Source: an uncultured Verrucomicrobiota bacterium (lineage in GTDB: Bacteria; Verrucomicrobiota; Kiritimatiellia; CAIVKH01). Taken from it: DNA of 64,000 nt. This document shows, piece by piece, positions 50,586 to 59,362 of the stretch. The notes beneath the pieces are model-generated. The model saw only the letters and a program-made list of their open reading frames with translations. It had not been told where the DNA came from and ran no database searches. The first letter of the stretch is position 1, and each line of letters starts with the position of its first letter. The stretch covers positions 1-64,000 of the forward strand of contig CALMUP010000021.1 of NCBI GenBank assembly GCA_937872895.1. Direction: 5' to 3'. The position numbers and the translations under genes were made by a program.

Positions 50586-52745
50586 TTACGGCACCGGGAA
50601 GCGGTCGGTCAGGGCGATGACCTTGGCGCGGACGTCGTGGATCAGCGCGGTGTTGCCGGGGTTCTTCAGCAGGTCCACGATGAAGCCGCCGATCGTGCGC
50701 ATCTCCGCCTCCTTCATGCCGCGGGTGGTCACCGCGGGGGTGCCGATGCGGATGCCGGAGGTGACGAACGGGCTCTTGGTGTCGAACGGGATCGCGTTCT
50801 TGTTCACCGTGATCAGCGCCTCGTCGAGTTGCACCGAGGCGTCCTTGCCGGTGCCGTTGACCGGGGTCAGGTCGACCAGCATGACGTGGTTGTCGGTGCC
50901 GCCGGAGACGATGCGCAGGCCGGCGCTGCTGAGCGTCTCGGCCATGACCTTCGCGTTGGCCACGATCTGCTTCGCGTAGTCCTTGAACGCCGGTTGCAGC
51001 GCCTCGTGGAAGCAGATGGCCTTCGCCGCGACGATGTGCATCAGCGGGCCGCCCTGGATGCCGGGGAACACCTGCTTGTCGATGTCCTTCGCGAACTGCT
51101 CCTTGCACAGGATCAGGCCGCTGCGCGGGCCGCGCAGGGTCTTGTGGGTCGTGGTGGTCACGAAGTCGGCATAGGGCACCGGGTTCGGGTGCACGCCACC
51201 CGCGACCAGGCCGGCGATGTGGGCCATGTCCACCATCAGCAGCGCGCCGACCTTGTCGGCGATGGCGCGCAGGCGGGGGAAGTCGATGATGCGCGAGTAG
51301 GCGCTGGCGCCGGCGCAGATCAGCTTCGGCTTGTTCGCCTCGGCGAGTTGTTCGACCTCGTCGTAGTTGATGTACTCGGTCTTCGGGTCGACGCCGTAGG
51401 GGACGATGTTGTAGTAGCGGCCGGAGAAGTTCATCTTGTGGCCGTGGGTGAGGTGGCCGCCGTGGGCGAGGTTCATCGCGAGGATGGTGTCGCCCGGTTC
51501 GAGCATGGCGAAGTACACGCCCATGTTCGCGGTGCTGCCGCTGTGCGGCTGCACGTTCGCGTGTTCGGCGCCGAACAGTTGCTTGGCGCGGTCGATGGCG
51601 AGGTTCTCGGCGTCGTCCACGCATTCACAGCCGCCGTACCAGCGCTTGGCCGGATAGCCCTCGGCGTACTTGTTGGTCAGCACCGAGCCGCAGGCCTGGC
51701 GCACCGCGCGCGACGTGTAGTTCTCGGAGGCGATCAGCTCGATGTTGCGCCGCTGGCGGGTTTCCTCGTGGCGGATTGCCGCGAAGATCGCCGGGTCGGT
51801 GGCGGCGATGGCGTCGAGCGCCTGCAGGTCGGCGGCGGCGCGTTCCACCTTGTTCACGCGGCGTTCATGGCGTCCGCCCTCGAAGGTGTTCGAGAACCAG
51901 GCGTCGAGGATCGCGTCGACCTGCCCGGCCGCGTTGGCCCCGAAGACCAGCACATTCGCGTTGTTGTGGGTACGGGCGCGGGTCGCGGTGTCGGCGTCGT
52001 GCACCAGCGCGGCGTACACGTGCGGGAATCGGTTGGCGGTGATGCTCATGCCGATGCCGGTGGTGCAGATCAGCAGGCCCTGGTCGGCCTGGCCGAGGGA
52101 GACGCGGCGGGCGACCTCGCTGGCGAAGTCGGGGTAGTCCACCGAGGCCGTGCCGGAGGCGCCGAGGTCCTCCACCGCGATGCCGCGCGCGGCCAGTTTG
52201 GCCTTCACTTGTTCCTTCAGCTCGAATCCGCCGTGGTCGGCACCGATCGCCATCTTCATCTTCGTTGACCTTTCCGTTGCGGCCGATGGCCGCGCTTGTT
52301 CCATCAGGGTAAGAATCACATCCGCCATCGCGCTGTCCAGTACATCGCGCGTGAACCGGTAGACGTCCATCGACTGCCCGACCGGGTCCGGGATGTCGCG
52401 CAGCCGAGGGGTCAGCCCGAACGAGGTCATCAGCCGCGTCTTGCCGGCCGCGCCGGGGCATAGCCGGAGCACCTCGTCGCGGTGCCGGCTCGTCATTGTG
52501 ATAACCAGGTCCGCAGCCTCGACCAGTTCCCTGGTCAGCGGCTGGCTGGCGTGGTTGCGGGCCTCGATGCCTTTCTCGCGCAAGGCCTGCACGGCCTCCT
52601 CGCTGGCCGGCCAGCCGGGGAGTGCGGCGGTGCCCGCTGAGGCCGCGCGCCAGCCGTGCTCCTCACCGAGCCGGGCGCGGAACAGGTATTCCGCCATCGG
52701 GCTGCGGCAGCTATTGCCGGTACAGACAAAAAGAACGTGTTTCAT
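50586..52745 (-). CDS. glyA: LMW protein-tyrosine phosphatase / RpiB / GlyA fusion
   Basis: One uninterrupted frame of 719 codons encodes three enzymes. Residues 1-155 form a low-molecular-weight protein-tyrosine phosphatase with the P-loop CTGNSCRS (Cys8, Arg14) and the acid loop DPVGQS. Residues 163-300 form ribose-5-phosphate isomerase [20 protein letters not shown] with Cys227, and RTHNNAN with His260. Residues about 300-719 form serine hydroxymethyltransferase: [20 protein letters not shown], and the PLP Lys535 in [11 protein letters not shown]. No stop separates the parts. An in-frame ATG with GGAAAGG upstream occurs at the RpiB start, and only GTG codons near the GlyA start, so separate internal initiation is possible, but a polyprotein or fusion is simplest. 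The frame lies 32 bp behind the S41-like gene in the purD operon. Confidence 0.92.
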   Translation of the reverse strand: MKHVLFVCTGNSCRSPMAEYLFRARLGEEHGWRAASAGTAALPGWPASEEAVQALREKGIEARNHASQPLTRELVEAADLVITMTSRHRDEVLRLCPGAAGKTRLMTSFGLTPRLRDIPDPVGQSMDVYRFTRDVLDSAMADVILTLMEQARPSAATERSTKMKMAIGADHGGFELKEQVKAKLAARGIAVEDLGASGTASVDYPDFASEVARRVSLGQADQGLLICTTGIGMSITANRFPHVYAALVHDADTATRARTHNNANVLVFGANAAGQVDAILDAWFSNTFEGGRHERRVNKVERAAADLQALDAIAATDPAIFAAIRHEETRQRRNIELIASENYTSRAVRQACGSVLTNKYAEGYPAKRWYGGCECVDDAENLAIDRAKQLFGAEHANVQPHSGSTANMGVYFAMLEPGDTILAMNLAHGGHLTHGHKMNFSGRYYNIVPYGVDPKTEYINYDEVEQLAEANKPKLICAGASAYSRIIDFPRLRAIADKVGALLMVDMAHIAGLVAGGVHPNPVPYADFVTTTTHKTLRGPRSGLILCKEQFAKDIDKQVFPGIQGGPLMHIVAAKAICFHEALQPAFKDYAKQIVANAKVMAETLSSAGLRIVSGGTDNHVMLVDLTPVNGTGKDASVQLDEALITVNKNAIPFDTKSPFVTSGIRIGTPAVTTRGMKEAEMRTIGGFIVDLLKNPGNTALIHDVRAKVIALTDRFPVP

Positions 52746-52777
52746 GGTGTTGCGGGAGATCGCCGGGCCCGGCGCGT

Positions 52778-54007
52778 CTACGGTGACGAAGATACCGTTC
52801 CGCCGTCGTTATTCAAGGATTTCAATCCGACGATCATGTCCACCGCCCGCTCGAGGGCGCCGTCGCCCCGGACTCGACGGCGTACCGCGGCATCGCGGAG
52901 TTCCACATCGAGCTGGCCGCGGCGGTCCAGCAGGTCGGGCGGGGGCTCGTAATCACGGGTATCCAGCTCGGCCGGGGTCAGCGGGATGGCGGGCTCGACC
53001 CCGGCCTGGCCCGTGTAGCGAAGCCCGTCCGCGGTATCGAGTACCTTGGTAGCGAAGAACATACGTTCGTTGCCGAACGCGACCGGTTCACGCAGCAGGA
53101 AATCGCCCCGGGTGGCGGTGCCGATCAGCAGGGCCCTGCGGTTTGCCCCGTTGATCACGGCGGCCAGTACCTCGGAGGCCCCGCGGGTATCGCCATCCAC
53201 CAGCACCATGACCGGCTGGCTGACCGGGTACCCCTCGGTGGCGCGGTAGCTGGCGACGTCCTGCTGGTGGTGGTCGCGGAAGGCGAAGAGGAACTGGCCG
53301 CCGCGGGCGAACAGGCTGGCGATCTGGGTGACGGCGGCCAGGTCGTCGCCACCCGCGCCGCGCAGGTCGAGGATCATACCGACTCGCTGGCCTTCCGACC
53401 AGGCGCGGATCCGGCTCACCACGTCGCGGCCGCTGCCGGGGTACAGTCCGTTGATCTTGATGTAGCCGATGTCGTTGGGAAGCAGGTCGATGGTCTCGAC
53501 CGGTGGCTCATCGATCCAGCCGCGCGCGACCGAGACCGTCGCGGTGCGTTCGCCGCGCACGGTGCGCAGGGTGATCGAGGTTGCTGCGCCGGTCCCGAGC
53601 TGGCGCAGTGCCTCGGGCAGGGCGATGCGGGTGAAGGTTTGGGTGGCGATGCCGGTGATCCGGTCGCCGGGCGCGAGGTCGGTCGCGGCGGTGGTTCCGT
53701 TGGTCGGTAGGGAGGCAATGACCGGCAGCCCGTTGGTCATGGCCAGGCGGAAGTCCGGACGCCAGCGCTTACCGGCGCGGTCGGCCTGCTCGCGGGCCCA
53801 GTCCTCGTCGCTGATCCAGTCGGCGCGCGGATCGATCGTGCGCACCGCCGCCAGCCGTGCGGCACGGGAGGTTGCCGCCTCGTCCAGCGCCACCCCGAAC
53901 GAGGCGAGGGTGGCCCGTACATCGTCCAGCGCGCCGGTTGTGGATTGGGCGTGGAGGCCGGTGGTGGCCAGCAGCAACGCGAACGCGGTTAGGGTGGATC
54001 GTTTCAT
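52778..54007 (-). CDS. S41 peptidase-like exported protein, catalytic Lys missing
   Basis: A 409-residue protein with a signal peptide ([20 protein letters not shown]). It has a PDZ-like part ([20 protein letters not shown]) and a C-terminal-processing-protease-like domain with [13 protein letters not shown] and [12 protein letters not shown]. The Ser region is [13 protein letters not shown] (Ser278). In active S41 enzymes a Lys follows in GxxTxGKG, whereas here the matching stretch is GTATRGDF, with Asp302 in that place. It may therefore be inactive or use another base. It starts 6 nt after the purD stop. Confidence 0.75.
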   Translation of the reverse strand: MKRSTLTAFALLLATTGLHAQSTTGALDDVRATLASFGVALDEAATSRAARLAAVRTIDPRADWISDEDWAREQADRAGKRWRPDFRLAMTNGLPVIASLPTNGTTAATDLAPGDRITGIATQTFTRIALPEALRQLGTGAATSITLRTVRGERTATVSVARGWIDEPPVETIDLLPNDIGYIKINGLYPGSGRDVVSRIRAWSEGQRVGMILDLRGAGGDDLAAVTQIASLFARGGQFLFAFRDHHQQDVASYRATEGYPVSQPVMVLVDGDTRGASEVLAAVINGANRRALLIGTATRGDFLLREPVAFGNERMFFATKVLDTADGLRYTGQAGVEPAIPLTPAELDTRDYEPPPDLLDRRGQLDVELRDAAVRRRVRGDGALERAVDMIVGLKSLNNDGGTVSSSP

Positions 54008-54013
54008 GGCGGT

Positions 54014-55294
54014 TCAGGTGCGGTTCAAGGCTCTCCAGCCAATATCGCGGCGAAGATGGTGTTTGGCAAATGCGATGTGATCCGCGGCGGCGTAGGCCCG
54101 CTGGATCGCCGCGGCGAGGTCCGGACCCGTGGCGGTGATGCCGAGCACGCGCCCGCCCGCGGTCACGACCTGTCCGTTACGCTCCGCCGTGCCGGCGTGG
54201 AAGACCACGACCCCGGGGACCCGGCCCGCGGCGTCGAGGCCGGTGATCGCATCGCCGGTCGGGTAGGGGCCGGGATACCCCCCGGCGGTCATGACCACGC
54301 AGACCGACGGATCGGGCTTCCAGTTCACCAGCGCCGGATCGAGGGTCCCCGCCGCGCACGCCTTCAGCGCGGGCAAAAGGTCTCCGTCCCAGCGGGCCAG
54401 CACGGCCTGGCATTCGGGATCGCCGAACCGGCAGTTGAACTCCAGCACCTTGATGCCGCGCGGGGAGATCATCAGGCCGGCATACAAGACGCCACGGTAG
54501 GTGATGCCGCGACGCCGCAGCGCGGCCACGGTGTTTTCGAAAACCTGCGCGCGGATGACCGGCCACAGGTCCTCGGTGACCACCGGGGCGGGGGAATAGG
54601 CGCCCATGCCGCCGGTGTTCGGCCCCTCATCGTGGTCAAAGATGCGCTTGTGGTCTTGCGACGAGGCGAGCATCACGATCCGTTCGCCGTCCACCAGGGC
54701 GAGGATCGACGCCTCCTCGCCGTCGAGGAACTCCTCGATCACCACGCGCGATCCGGCCGATCCGAACGCCTTGCTCACCAACGCCTCGTCGATCGCCGCC
54801 TCGGCCTGCTCCACCGTCGTGCACACGGTCACGCCCTTGCCCGCGGCCAGGCCGTCGGCCTTCACCACGATCGGCGCCCCGGCCTTGCGGACGTAGGCGC
54901 GCGCGGCGGCCGCTTCGGTGAACGAGGCCGACTCCGCGGTCGGCACCCCGGCCTCGCCCATGATCACCTTCGAGAAGAACTTGCTGCCCTCCATCTGGGC
55001 GGCTTCGGCGGTCGGACCGAACACCGCCAACCCCTCCGCGATCAACCGGTCGGTCAACCCCGCGCACAACGGGGCCTCCGGACCGATCACCGTCAAGGCC
55101 GGACGGTGTTCCTTTGCCCACGCCACCAGGCCGTCGAGGTCGGTCGCGGCGATCGGCAGGTTCGTCGCCACCGTCGCCGTGCCGGCATTGCCCGGCGCAC
55201 AGAACACCGCCGGACGGCTGCGGTCCTGGCTGATTTTCCACGCGAGGGCGTGCTCGCGGCCGCCTCCGCCCACCAACAAGATTGATTCGCTCAT
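54014..55294 (-). CDS. purD: Phosphoribosylamine-glycine ligase
   Basis: Joins phosphoribosylamine and glycine with ATP to give GAR, the second step of purine synthesis. The 426-residue ATP-grasp enzyme shows ILLVGGGGREHALAWK, CAPGNAGTA, VIGPEAPL, VVKADGLAAGKGV, IEEFLDGEEAS and GPNTGGMGAYSP, then the metal site LEFNCRFGDPE. Full length, starting at 55294. It appears to lead an operon with the S41-like gene and the PTP-RpiB-GlyA gene. GlyA makes glycine, the direct substrate of PurD. Confidence 0.97.
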   Translation of the reverse strand: MSESILLVGGGGREHALAWKISQDRSRPAVFCAPGNAGTATVATNLPIAATDLDGLVAWAKEHRPALTVIGPEAPLCAGLTDRLIAEGLAVFGPTAEAAQMEGSKFFSKVIMGEAGVPTAESASFTEAAAARAYVRKAGAPIVVKADGLAAGKGVTVCTTVEQAEAAIDEALVSKAFGSAGSRVVIEEFLDGEEASILALVDGERIVMLASSQDHKRIFDHDEGPNTGGMGAYSPAPVVTEDLWPVIRAQVFENTVAALRRRGITYRGVLYAGLMISPRGIKVLEFNCRFGDPECQAVLARWDGDLLPALKACAAGTLDPALVNWKPDPSVCVVMTAGGYPGPYPTGDAITGLDAAGRVPGVVVFHAGTAERNGQVVTAGGRVLGITATGPDLAAAIQRAYAAADHIAFAKHHLRRDIGWRALNRT

Positions 55295-55398
55295 CGCTCT
55301 CCGGAAAAGGGGTTATGCGCACGCAGGGTAACGGCTCCCCGCGCCGGCGGCACGCCTTTTTTACCACCCGGAACACCGTCCACTTGACCGGGCCCGAT

Positions 55399-55418
55399 GT
55401 TATAACGTAGATTATAAC
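55399..55418 (+). promoter_or_regulatory. Candidate operator of the AbrB/Doc operon
   Basis: GTTATAAC at 55399-55406, itself palindromic, is followed 12 bp later by ATTATAAC at 55411-55418, directly before the antitoxin ATG. TTGACC lies at 55384. Antitoxins of this fold commonly repress their own promoter through such repeated sites. The operator role is inferred. Confidence 0.5.
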
Positions 55419-55421
55419 ACC

Positions 55422-55646
55422 ATGAAGACGAAAATCCGCAAGATCGGCAATTCCTACGGCATCATCCTCCCCCGCAAGACCCTCGACCACCTGATGGTCA
55501 AGGAGGGCGACGCCGTCTACATCACCGAGGCTCCGGACCAGGCGGTGCGGGTGACCGGGGGCGAGGATTCCGTAAGCCAGATGATGACGATTGCTCGGCA
55601 TGGGATGATCAAATACCGGAATGCCTTGCGTGAGTTGGCGAAATGA
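55422..55646 (+). CDS. AbrB/MazE-type antitoxin
   Basis: The 74-residue protein has a swapped-hairpin SpoVT-AbrB domain: KIRKIGNSYGIILPRKTLDHL followed by VKEGDAVYITE. The C-terminal tail (QMMTIARHGMIKYRNALRELAK) is probably the helix that wraps the toxin. It neutralises the Doc-like toxin encoded next and likely represses the operon through the sites just upstream. Its stop overlaps the toxin start (ATGA). Confidence 0.87.
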   Translation: MKTKIRKIGNSYGIILPRKTLDHLMVKEGDAVYITEAPDQAVRVTGGEDSVSQMMTIARHGMIKYRNALRELAK

Positions 55647-56071
55647 AGGAACCGATTTGGATTTCGCGTTCCGTGATCGAAACGATTCAGGATGAGTTGT
55701 TGATCCGATTTGGTGGATTGCCCGGTTTGCGCGATGCGGGATTGCTCGAATCCGCACTCCACAAGCCCCAACAAGCCTACTGTTATGGGAATCCGGATCT
55801 GTTTGATCTGGCCGCGTTGTATGCGTTCGGGATTGTCAAGAATCACCCCTTCCTGGACGGAAACAAACGAGCCGGGTTCATGGCCGCCTATACCTTTCTT
55901 GGTGCCAACGGGTGTGTGATCGAGGCTACCGAAGCCGATGTGGTCGCCCACACCCTCGCCCTGGCCTCGGGCGAGATCGATGAGCGGGTCTATGCCGTGT
56001 TCCTGCGGGCCACCTGTCCGGCCAAACGCCGTCCGGTCCGCCGCAAGGCCCGCCCGGCCGCGTCCCGGTAG
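55643..56071 (+). CDS. Doc-type toxin (Fic/DOC family)
   Basis: The 142-residue protein has the catalytic motif HPFLDGNKRAGF near 74, as in phage P1 Doc, which phosphorylates EF-Tu and stops translation. The preceding helices (LRDAGLLESALHKPQ) match the family. The C-terminal tail (AKRRPVRRKARPAASR) is unusually basic and may be an addition. Its start overlaps the AbrB-type antitoxin gene, forming a toxin-antitoxin module between purD and pyrB. Confidence 0.9.
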   Translation: MKEPIWISRSVIETIQDELLIRFGGLPGLRDAGLLESALHKPQQAYCYGNPDLFDLAALYAFGIVKNHPFLDGNKRAGFMAAYTFLGANGCVIEATEADVVAHTLALASGEIDERVYAVFLRATCPAKRRPVRRKARPAASR

Positions 56072-56173
56072 CGTCGGGGATTCCACGATTTCCCGGCCCC
56101 GGTGAAAAAACCGCTCGAATCCCCCGGCCCCGGTCTCTAGCATCGGGCATCACTGGACTTCCGGACGATTCCG

Positions 56174-57265
56174 ATGATCTACAAAGAAAACAAACTGAAG
56201 ACCGTGCCCTGGGACGCGTTCAAGGGCCTTCCTTCCGAACAGAAGGCGGAGTACCTCTGCCGCGGCGGCAAACCCTACCACGCGTTGATCGCGCAGCAGT
56301 TCGACCGGGCCCTGCTCGACCGGATCTGCGACCTCGCCACCAAGACCCGCAAGATCGCCAAGACCCGCGGCGGCATGAATTTCCTGCAGGGCCTGCTGTC
56401 GGAAAAGCGCGTGATGCTCTACTTCGCCCAGCCCTCGACCCGCACCTTCCTGTCCTTCTATGCGGCCTGCCAGATCCTCGGTATCAAACCCGCCGAAGTG
56501 CGCGACGCCTCGACCTCGAGCGAGATCAAGGGCGAGTCGCAGGAGGACTCGGTCCGCACCTTCAGTTCGTACTTCGACATGATCATCATGCGCCACCCGG
56601 AAGGCGGCTTCGCCGAGCGCATCGCCTGGCTGCTCTCCCAGACCGACCGCCCCGTCCCGGTGGTGAATGCCGGCTCCGGCAAGGACCAGCACCCGACCCA
56701 GTCCCTGCTCGATGTCTACACCTTGCAGCGCAGCCTCGAGAAACGGCGCGGCGGCCTCGAAGGCGCACGCATCGCTTTCGTCGGCGACCTCGCCCGCGGC
56801 CGCACCGTGCGTTCACTGTCGATGCTGCTCCGCCACTTCCCCCGTGTCCACCAGGTCTTCGTCGCCCCCGAGCCGCTGCAGATCGGCCGCGACATCCTCG
56901 AGAAACTCGATGCCGCCGGCATGACCTACGACGTGACCGGCGATTTCGAGTCGGTCATCCCCGCCGTCGATGCCATCTACATGACGCGCATCCAGGACGA
57001 GTGGGACAAGGCCGACGGCAGCGCCCCGGTGGATGTCTCGCGGTTCTGCCTCACCGCCGACCACCTGAAGATCCTCCAGCAGCACGCCATCATCATGCAC
57101 CCGCTGCCCCGCCGCCACGAGATCGCCCCCGAGGTCGATGCCGACCCCCGCGCGAAGTACTGGCGCCAGGTCCGCAACGGCATGTGGGTGCGCGCCGTGC
57201 TGATCCTGATGATCTTCGACCGCGACCACGAAATCGACCGCTACTACGACGACCTGATGAGCTGA
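56174..57265 (+). CDS. pyrB: Aspartate carbamoyltransferase catalytic chain
   Basis: Forms carbamoyl-aspartate in pyrimidine synthesis. The 363-residue protein has the carbamoyl-phosphate motif FAQPSTRTFLSF, the aspartate-side GSGKDQHPTQSLLD and the late IIMHPLPRRHEI. It is longer than the usual 310 residues because of an N-terminal extension of about 50 residues and insertions. No regulatory chain (pyrI) is adjacent. argF follows 23 bp downstream, so both carbamoyl-phosphate users are probably co-transcribed. Confidence 0.9.
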   Translation: MIYKENKLKTVPWDAFKGLPSEQKAEYLCRGGKPYHALIAQQFDRALLDRICDLATKTRKIAKTRGGMNFLQGLLSEKRVMLYFAQPSTRTFLSFYAACQILGIKPAEVRDASTSSEIKGESQEDSVRTFSSYFDMIIMRHPEGGFAERIAWLLSQTDRPVPVVNAGSGKDQHPTQSLLDVYTLQRSLEKRRGGLEGARIAFVGDLARGRTVRSLSMLLRHFPRVHQVFVAPEPLQIGRDILEKLDAAGMTYDVTGDFESVIPAVDAIYMTRIQDEWDKADGSAPVDVSRFCLTADHLKILQQHAIIMHPLPRRHEIAPEVDADPRAKYWRQVRNGMWVRAVLILMIFDRDHEIDRYYDDLMS

Positions 57266-57288
57266 CGCCCCGCGCGATGGAGAGAACG

Positions 57289-58221
57289 ATGAAACACCTG
57301 ATCTCGCTGCAAGACTGGCCGACCGACTTCATTCACGACGTGCTGACCCTCGCCGCCGAAGTGAAGCGCAATCCCGCCGCCTACGCGTCCGCCATGCACC
57401 GCAAGACGCTGATGATGATGTTCGAGAAACCCAGCCTGCGCACCCGCGTCTCGTTCGAGACCGGCTTCACCCAGATGGGCGGCCACGCGATCTACTACGA
57501 TCTCGCCACCTCGCCGCTCAGCTCCGGCAAGGAGAACGTCGCCGACATGGTCCGCGTGGTCAGCCGCTACGTGGACATCATCATGGGTCGCCTCTACGAG
57601 CAGAAGCACATCGAGGAAATGGCCGCCCTGTCGCGCGTCCCCGTCATCAACGGCCTGACCAACTACGACCATCCCTGCCAGATCCTCGCCGACCTGCAGA
57701 CCATCCAGGAACACAAGGGCCGCCTGAAGGGACTGAAGCTGGCCTACCTCGGCGATGGCCACAACAACGTCACCCACGCGCTGATGTTCGGCTGCACGAA
57801 GATGGGCATGGACATCAGCGTTGGCTGCCCGCCCGGCGCCGAGTACTCGCCGCTGGACCAGGTCGTCGCCTTCGCGAAGGCCAACGCCGCGGAGAACGGC
57901 TGCTCGCTCGTCGTCACCCACGACGCCGCCGAGGCCGCCCGCGGCGCCGACATCGTCTACACCGACACCTGGATGAGCTACCACATCCCCGCCCACAAGG
58001 CCGAGGCGCGGGTGAAGGTCTTCCGGCCCTACCAGGTGAACGAGGAACTGATGGCCCACGCCAAGCCCGATGCCATCTTCATGAACTGCCTGCCCGCCGT
58101 GCGCGGCTACGAGCAGACCGAAGGCGTGATCGACGGCCCGCAATCCGTCGTCTTCGACGAGGCCGAAAACCGCCTCCACATCCAGAAAGCCGTGATGCTG
58201 CGGCTGCTGGGCCTGGCGTAG
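57289..58221 (+). CDS. argF: Ornithine carbamoyltransferase
   Basis: Converts ornithine and carbamoyl phosphate to citrulline in arginine synthesis. The 310-residue protein has MFEKPSLRTRVSFE, the HPCQILADLQTI motif, YLGDGHNNVTHAL and the ornithine-binding MNCLPAVRGYE. ATG at 57289 is chosen because GGAGAG lies just upstream. An in-frame ATG at 57277 would add four residues. It lies directly behind pyrB. Confidence 0.95.
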   Translation: MKHLISLQDWPTDFIHDVLTLAAEVKRNPAAYASAMHRKTLMMMFEKPSLRTRVSFETGFTQMGGHAIYYDLATSPLSSGKENVADMVRVVSRYVDIIMGRLYEQKHIEEMAALSRVPVINGLTNYDHPCQILADLQTIQEHKGRLKGLKLAYLGDGHNNVTHALMFGCTKMGMDISVGCPPGAEYSPLDQVVAFAKANAAENGCSLVVTHDAAEAARGADIVYTDTWMSYHIPAHKAEARVKVFRPYQVNEELMAHAKPDAIFMNCLPAVRGYEQTEGVIDGPQSVVFDEAENRLHIQKAVMLRLLGLA

Positions 58222-58235
58222 AAACCGTCTACGCG

Positions 58236-58352
58236 AACTTTCAACGTCCAACATTCAACATCCAACACGCAAATAGCGCGACGGTGGGTTCTGGTTATTG
58301 TAGGTTGTTCGCTGAATGTTGCTTGTTGGCTGTTGAGCGTTGAAAGTTGAAC
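58236..58352. repeat. Inverted pair of seven-base tandem arrays
   Basis: CAACNNN units run from 58242 to 58271, and after a 26-nt spacer the inverse form (TTGNNNG units such as TTGTTGG, TTGAGCG, TTGAAAG) fills 58298-58350. The array ends 17 bp before the GT9 start codon. It belongs to the same family as 5890-5953. Confidence 0.7.
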
Positions 58353-58368
58353 GCACGGGTTTTCTGTT

Positions 58369-59352
58369 ATGCGCATCCTCGTCGTCAAATTGAGTTCCCT
58401 CGGCGATCTGTTCCACGCGCTGCCCGCCGTGGCGCAGGTGAAGGCCGCGACCGGGGCGGAGGTCGACTGGGTGGTGAACACCGGGTACGCCCCGCTGGTC
58501 AGCCGCTTCGCGCCGGTGCGCCGGGTGATCGGTTTTCCCCGCCAGGCGTTCCTCGCCCGCGCCCCCGCCTTCCTGCGCGACCTGCGCGCCGAACGCTACG
58601 ACCTGGTCCTCGACCTGCAAGGGTTGATGAAAAGCGCGCTGGTCGCCAGGGCCGCGCGCGGCGACAAGGTGATCGGTCCGTCGTTCCACCGCGAGGGTTC
58701 CCGCTGGCTGTACGACGCGGTGACCGGTCCGCGCAACAAGGAACGCCACGCGATTGACGAGAACTTCGACCTGCTCGACCACCTCGGCATTGCCCGCGGC
58801 CCGGTGATCTTCCCGGTGCGGTTCGACCCGCCCGCCGCGCTGCCGCCCGGCCCGCGCGTGGCCCTGTTGCCCCGCTCGCGCTGGGAGACCAAGAACTGGC
58901 CACCCGCCCATTTCGCCGCTGTCGCCCGCGAGCTGCTCCCCAACGCATCGGTCTACCTGTTCGGCGCACCGGAAGACCGCGCGACCTGTGCCGGCATCGC
59001 CACCGCCGCGCCCGGCGTGACCGACCTGTGCGCGCAGACGTCGTTGTTGGAGTTGGGCGGTTGGCTCGGCGCGATGGACCTCGTCATTACCGTCGATTCC
59101 GGCCCGATGCACATCGCCGCCGCCGCCGGCACCCGCGTGCTGGCCGTGTTCGGCGCGACCGAACACCGTCGCACCGGACCGTACGGCGACCGCCACCGCG
59201 TGCTCACCCGCGACGATCTGGCCTGCCGCCCGTGCCTGTCGCGCACCTGCCGCCTGCCCGAACGTGACCGCCGCTGCCTGACCGGCCTCGCTCCCGGGCG
59301 GGTCATCGCCGAGGCACGTGAACTGCTCGCCTTGTCCACCGCGGATCGCTAG
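58369..59352 (+). CDS. Glycosyltransferase family 9 (heptosyltransferase-like)
   Basis: The 327-residue protein of the ADP-heptose:LPS heptosyltransferase family opens with RILVVKLSSLGDLFHALPA. It contains LVLDLQGLMKSALVAR and the donor-site segment VITVDSGPMHIAAAAGTRVLAVFG. It adds a heptose or similar sugar to a lipid-linked core, probably at the inner face of the cytoplasmic membrane. The C-terminal Cys pattern (CRPCLSRTC) is typical of part of the family. ATG at 58369 fits the family start. Confidence 0.93.
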   Translation: MRILVVKLSSLGDLFHALPAVAQVKAATGAEVDWVVNTGYAPLVSRFAPVRRVIGFPRQAFLARAPAFLRDLRAERYDLVLDLQGLMKSALVARAARGDKVIGPSFHREGSRWLYDAVTGPRNKERHAIDENFDLLDHLGIARGPVIFPVRFDPPAALPPGPRVALLPRSRWETKNWPPAHFAAVARELLPNASVYLFGAPEDRATCAGIATAAPGVTDLCAQTSLLELGGWLGAMDLVITVDSGPMHIAAAAGTRVLAVFGATEHRRTGPYGDRHRVLTRDDLACRPCLSRTCRLPERDRRCLTGLAPGRVIAEARELLALSTADR

Positions 59353-59362
59353 ACTGGAACGC

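Noticed and set aside
50067-52268. Plus-strand open frame of 733 codons
   Set aside because: Antisense to the PTP-RpiB-GlyA frame and the PP-loop gene, with a low-complexity product and no recognisable motif.
5890-58352. Heptamer and hairpin arrays as CRISPR
   Set aside because: Units are 7 nt or imperfect inverted repeats without constant-length unique spacers, and no cas gene is present.
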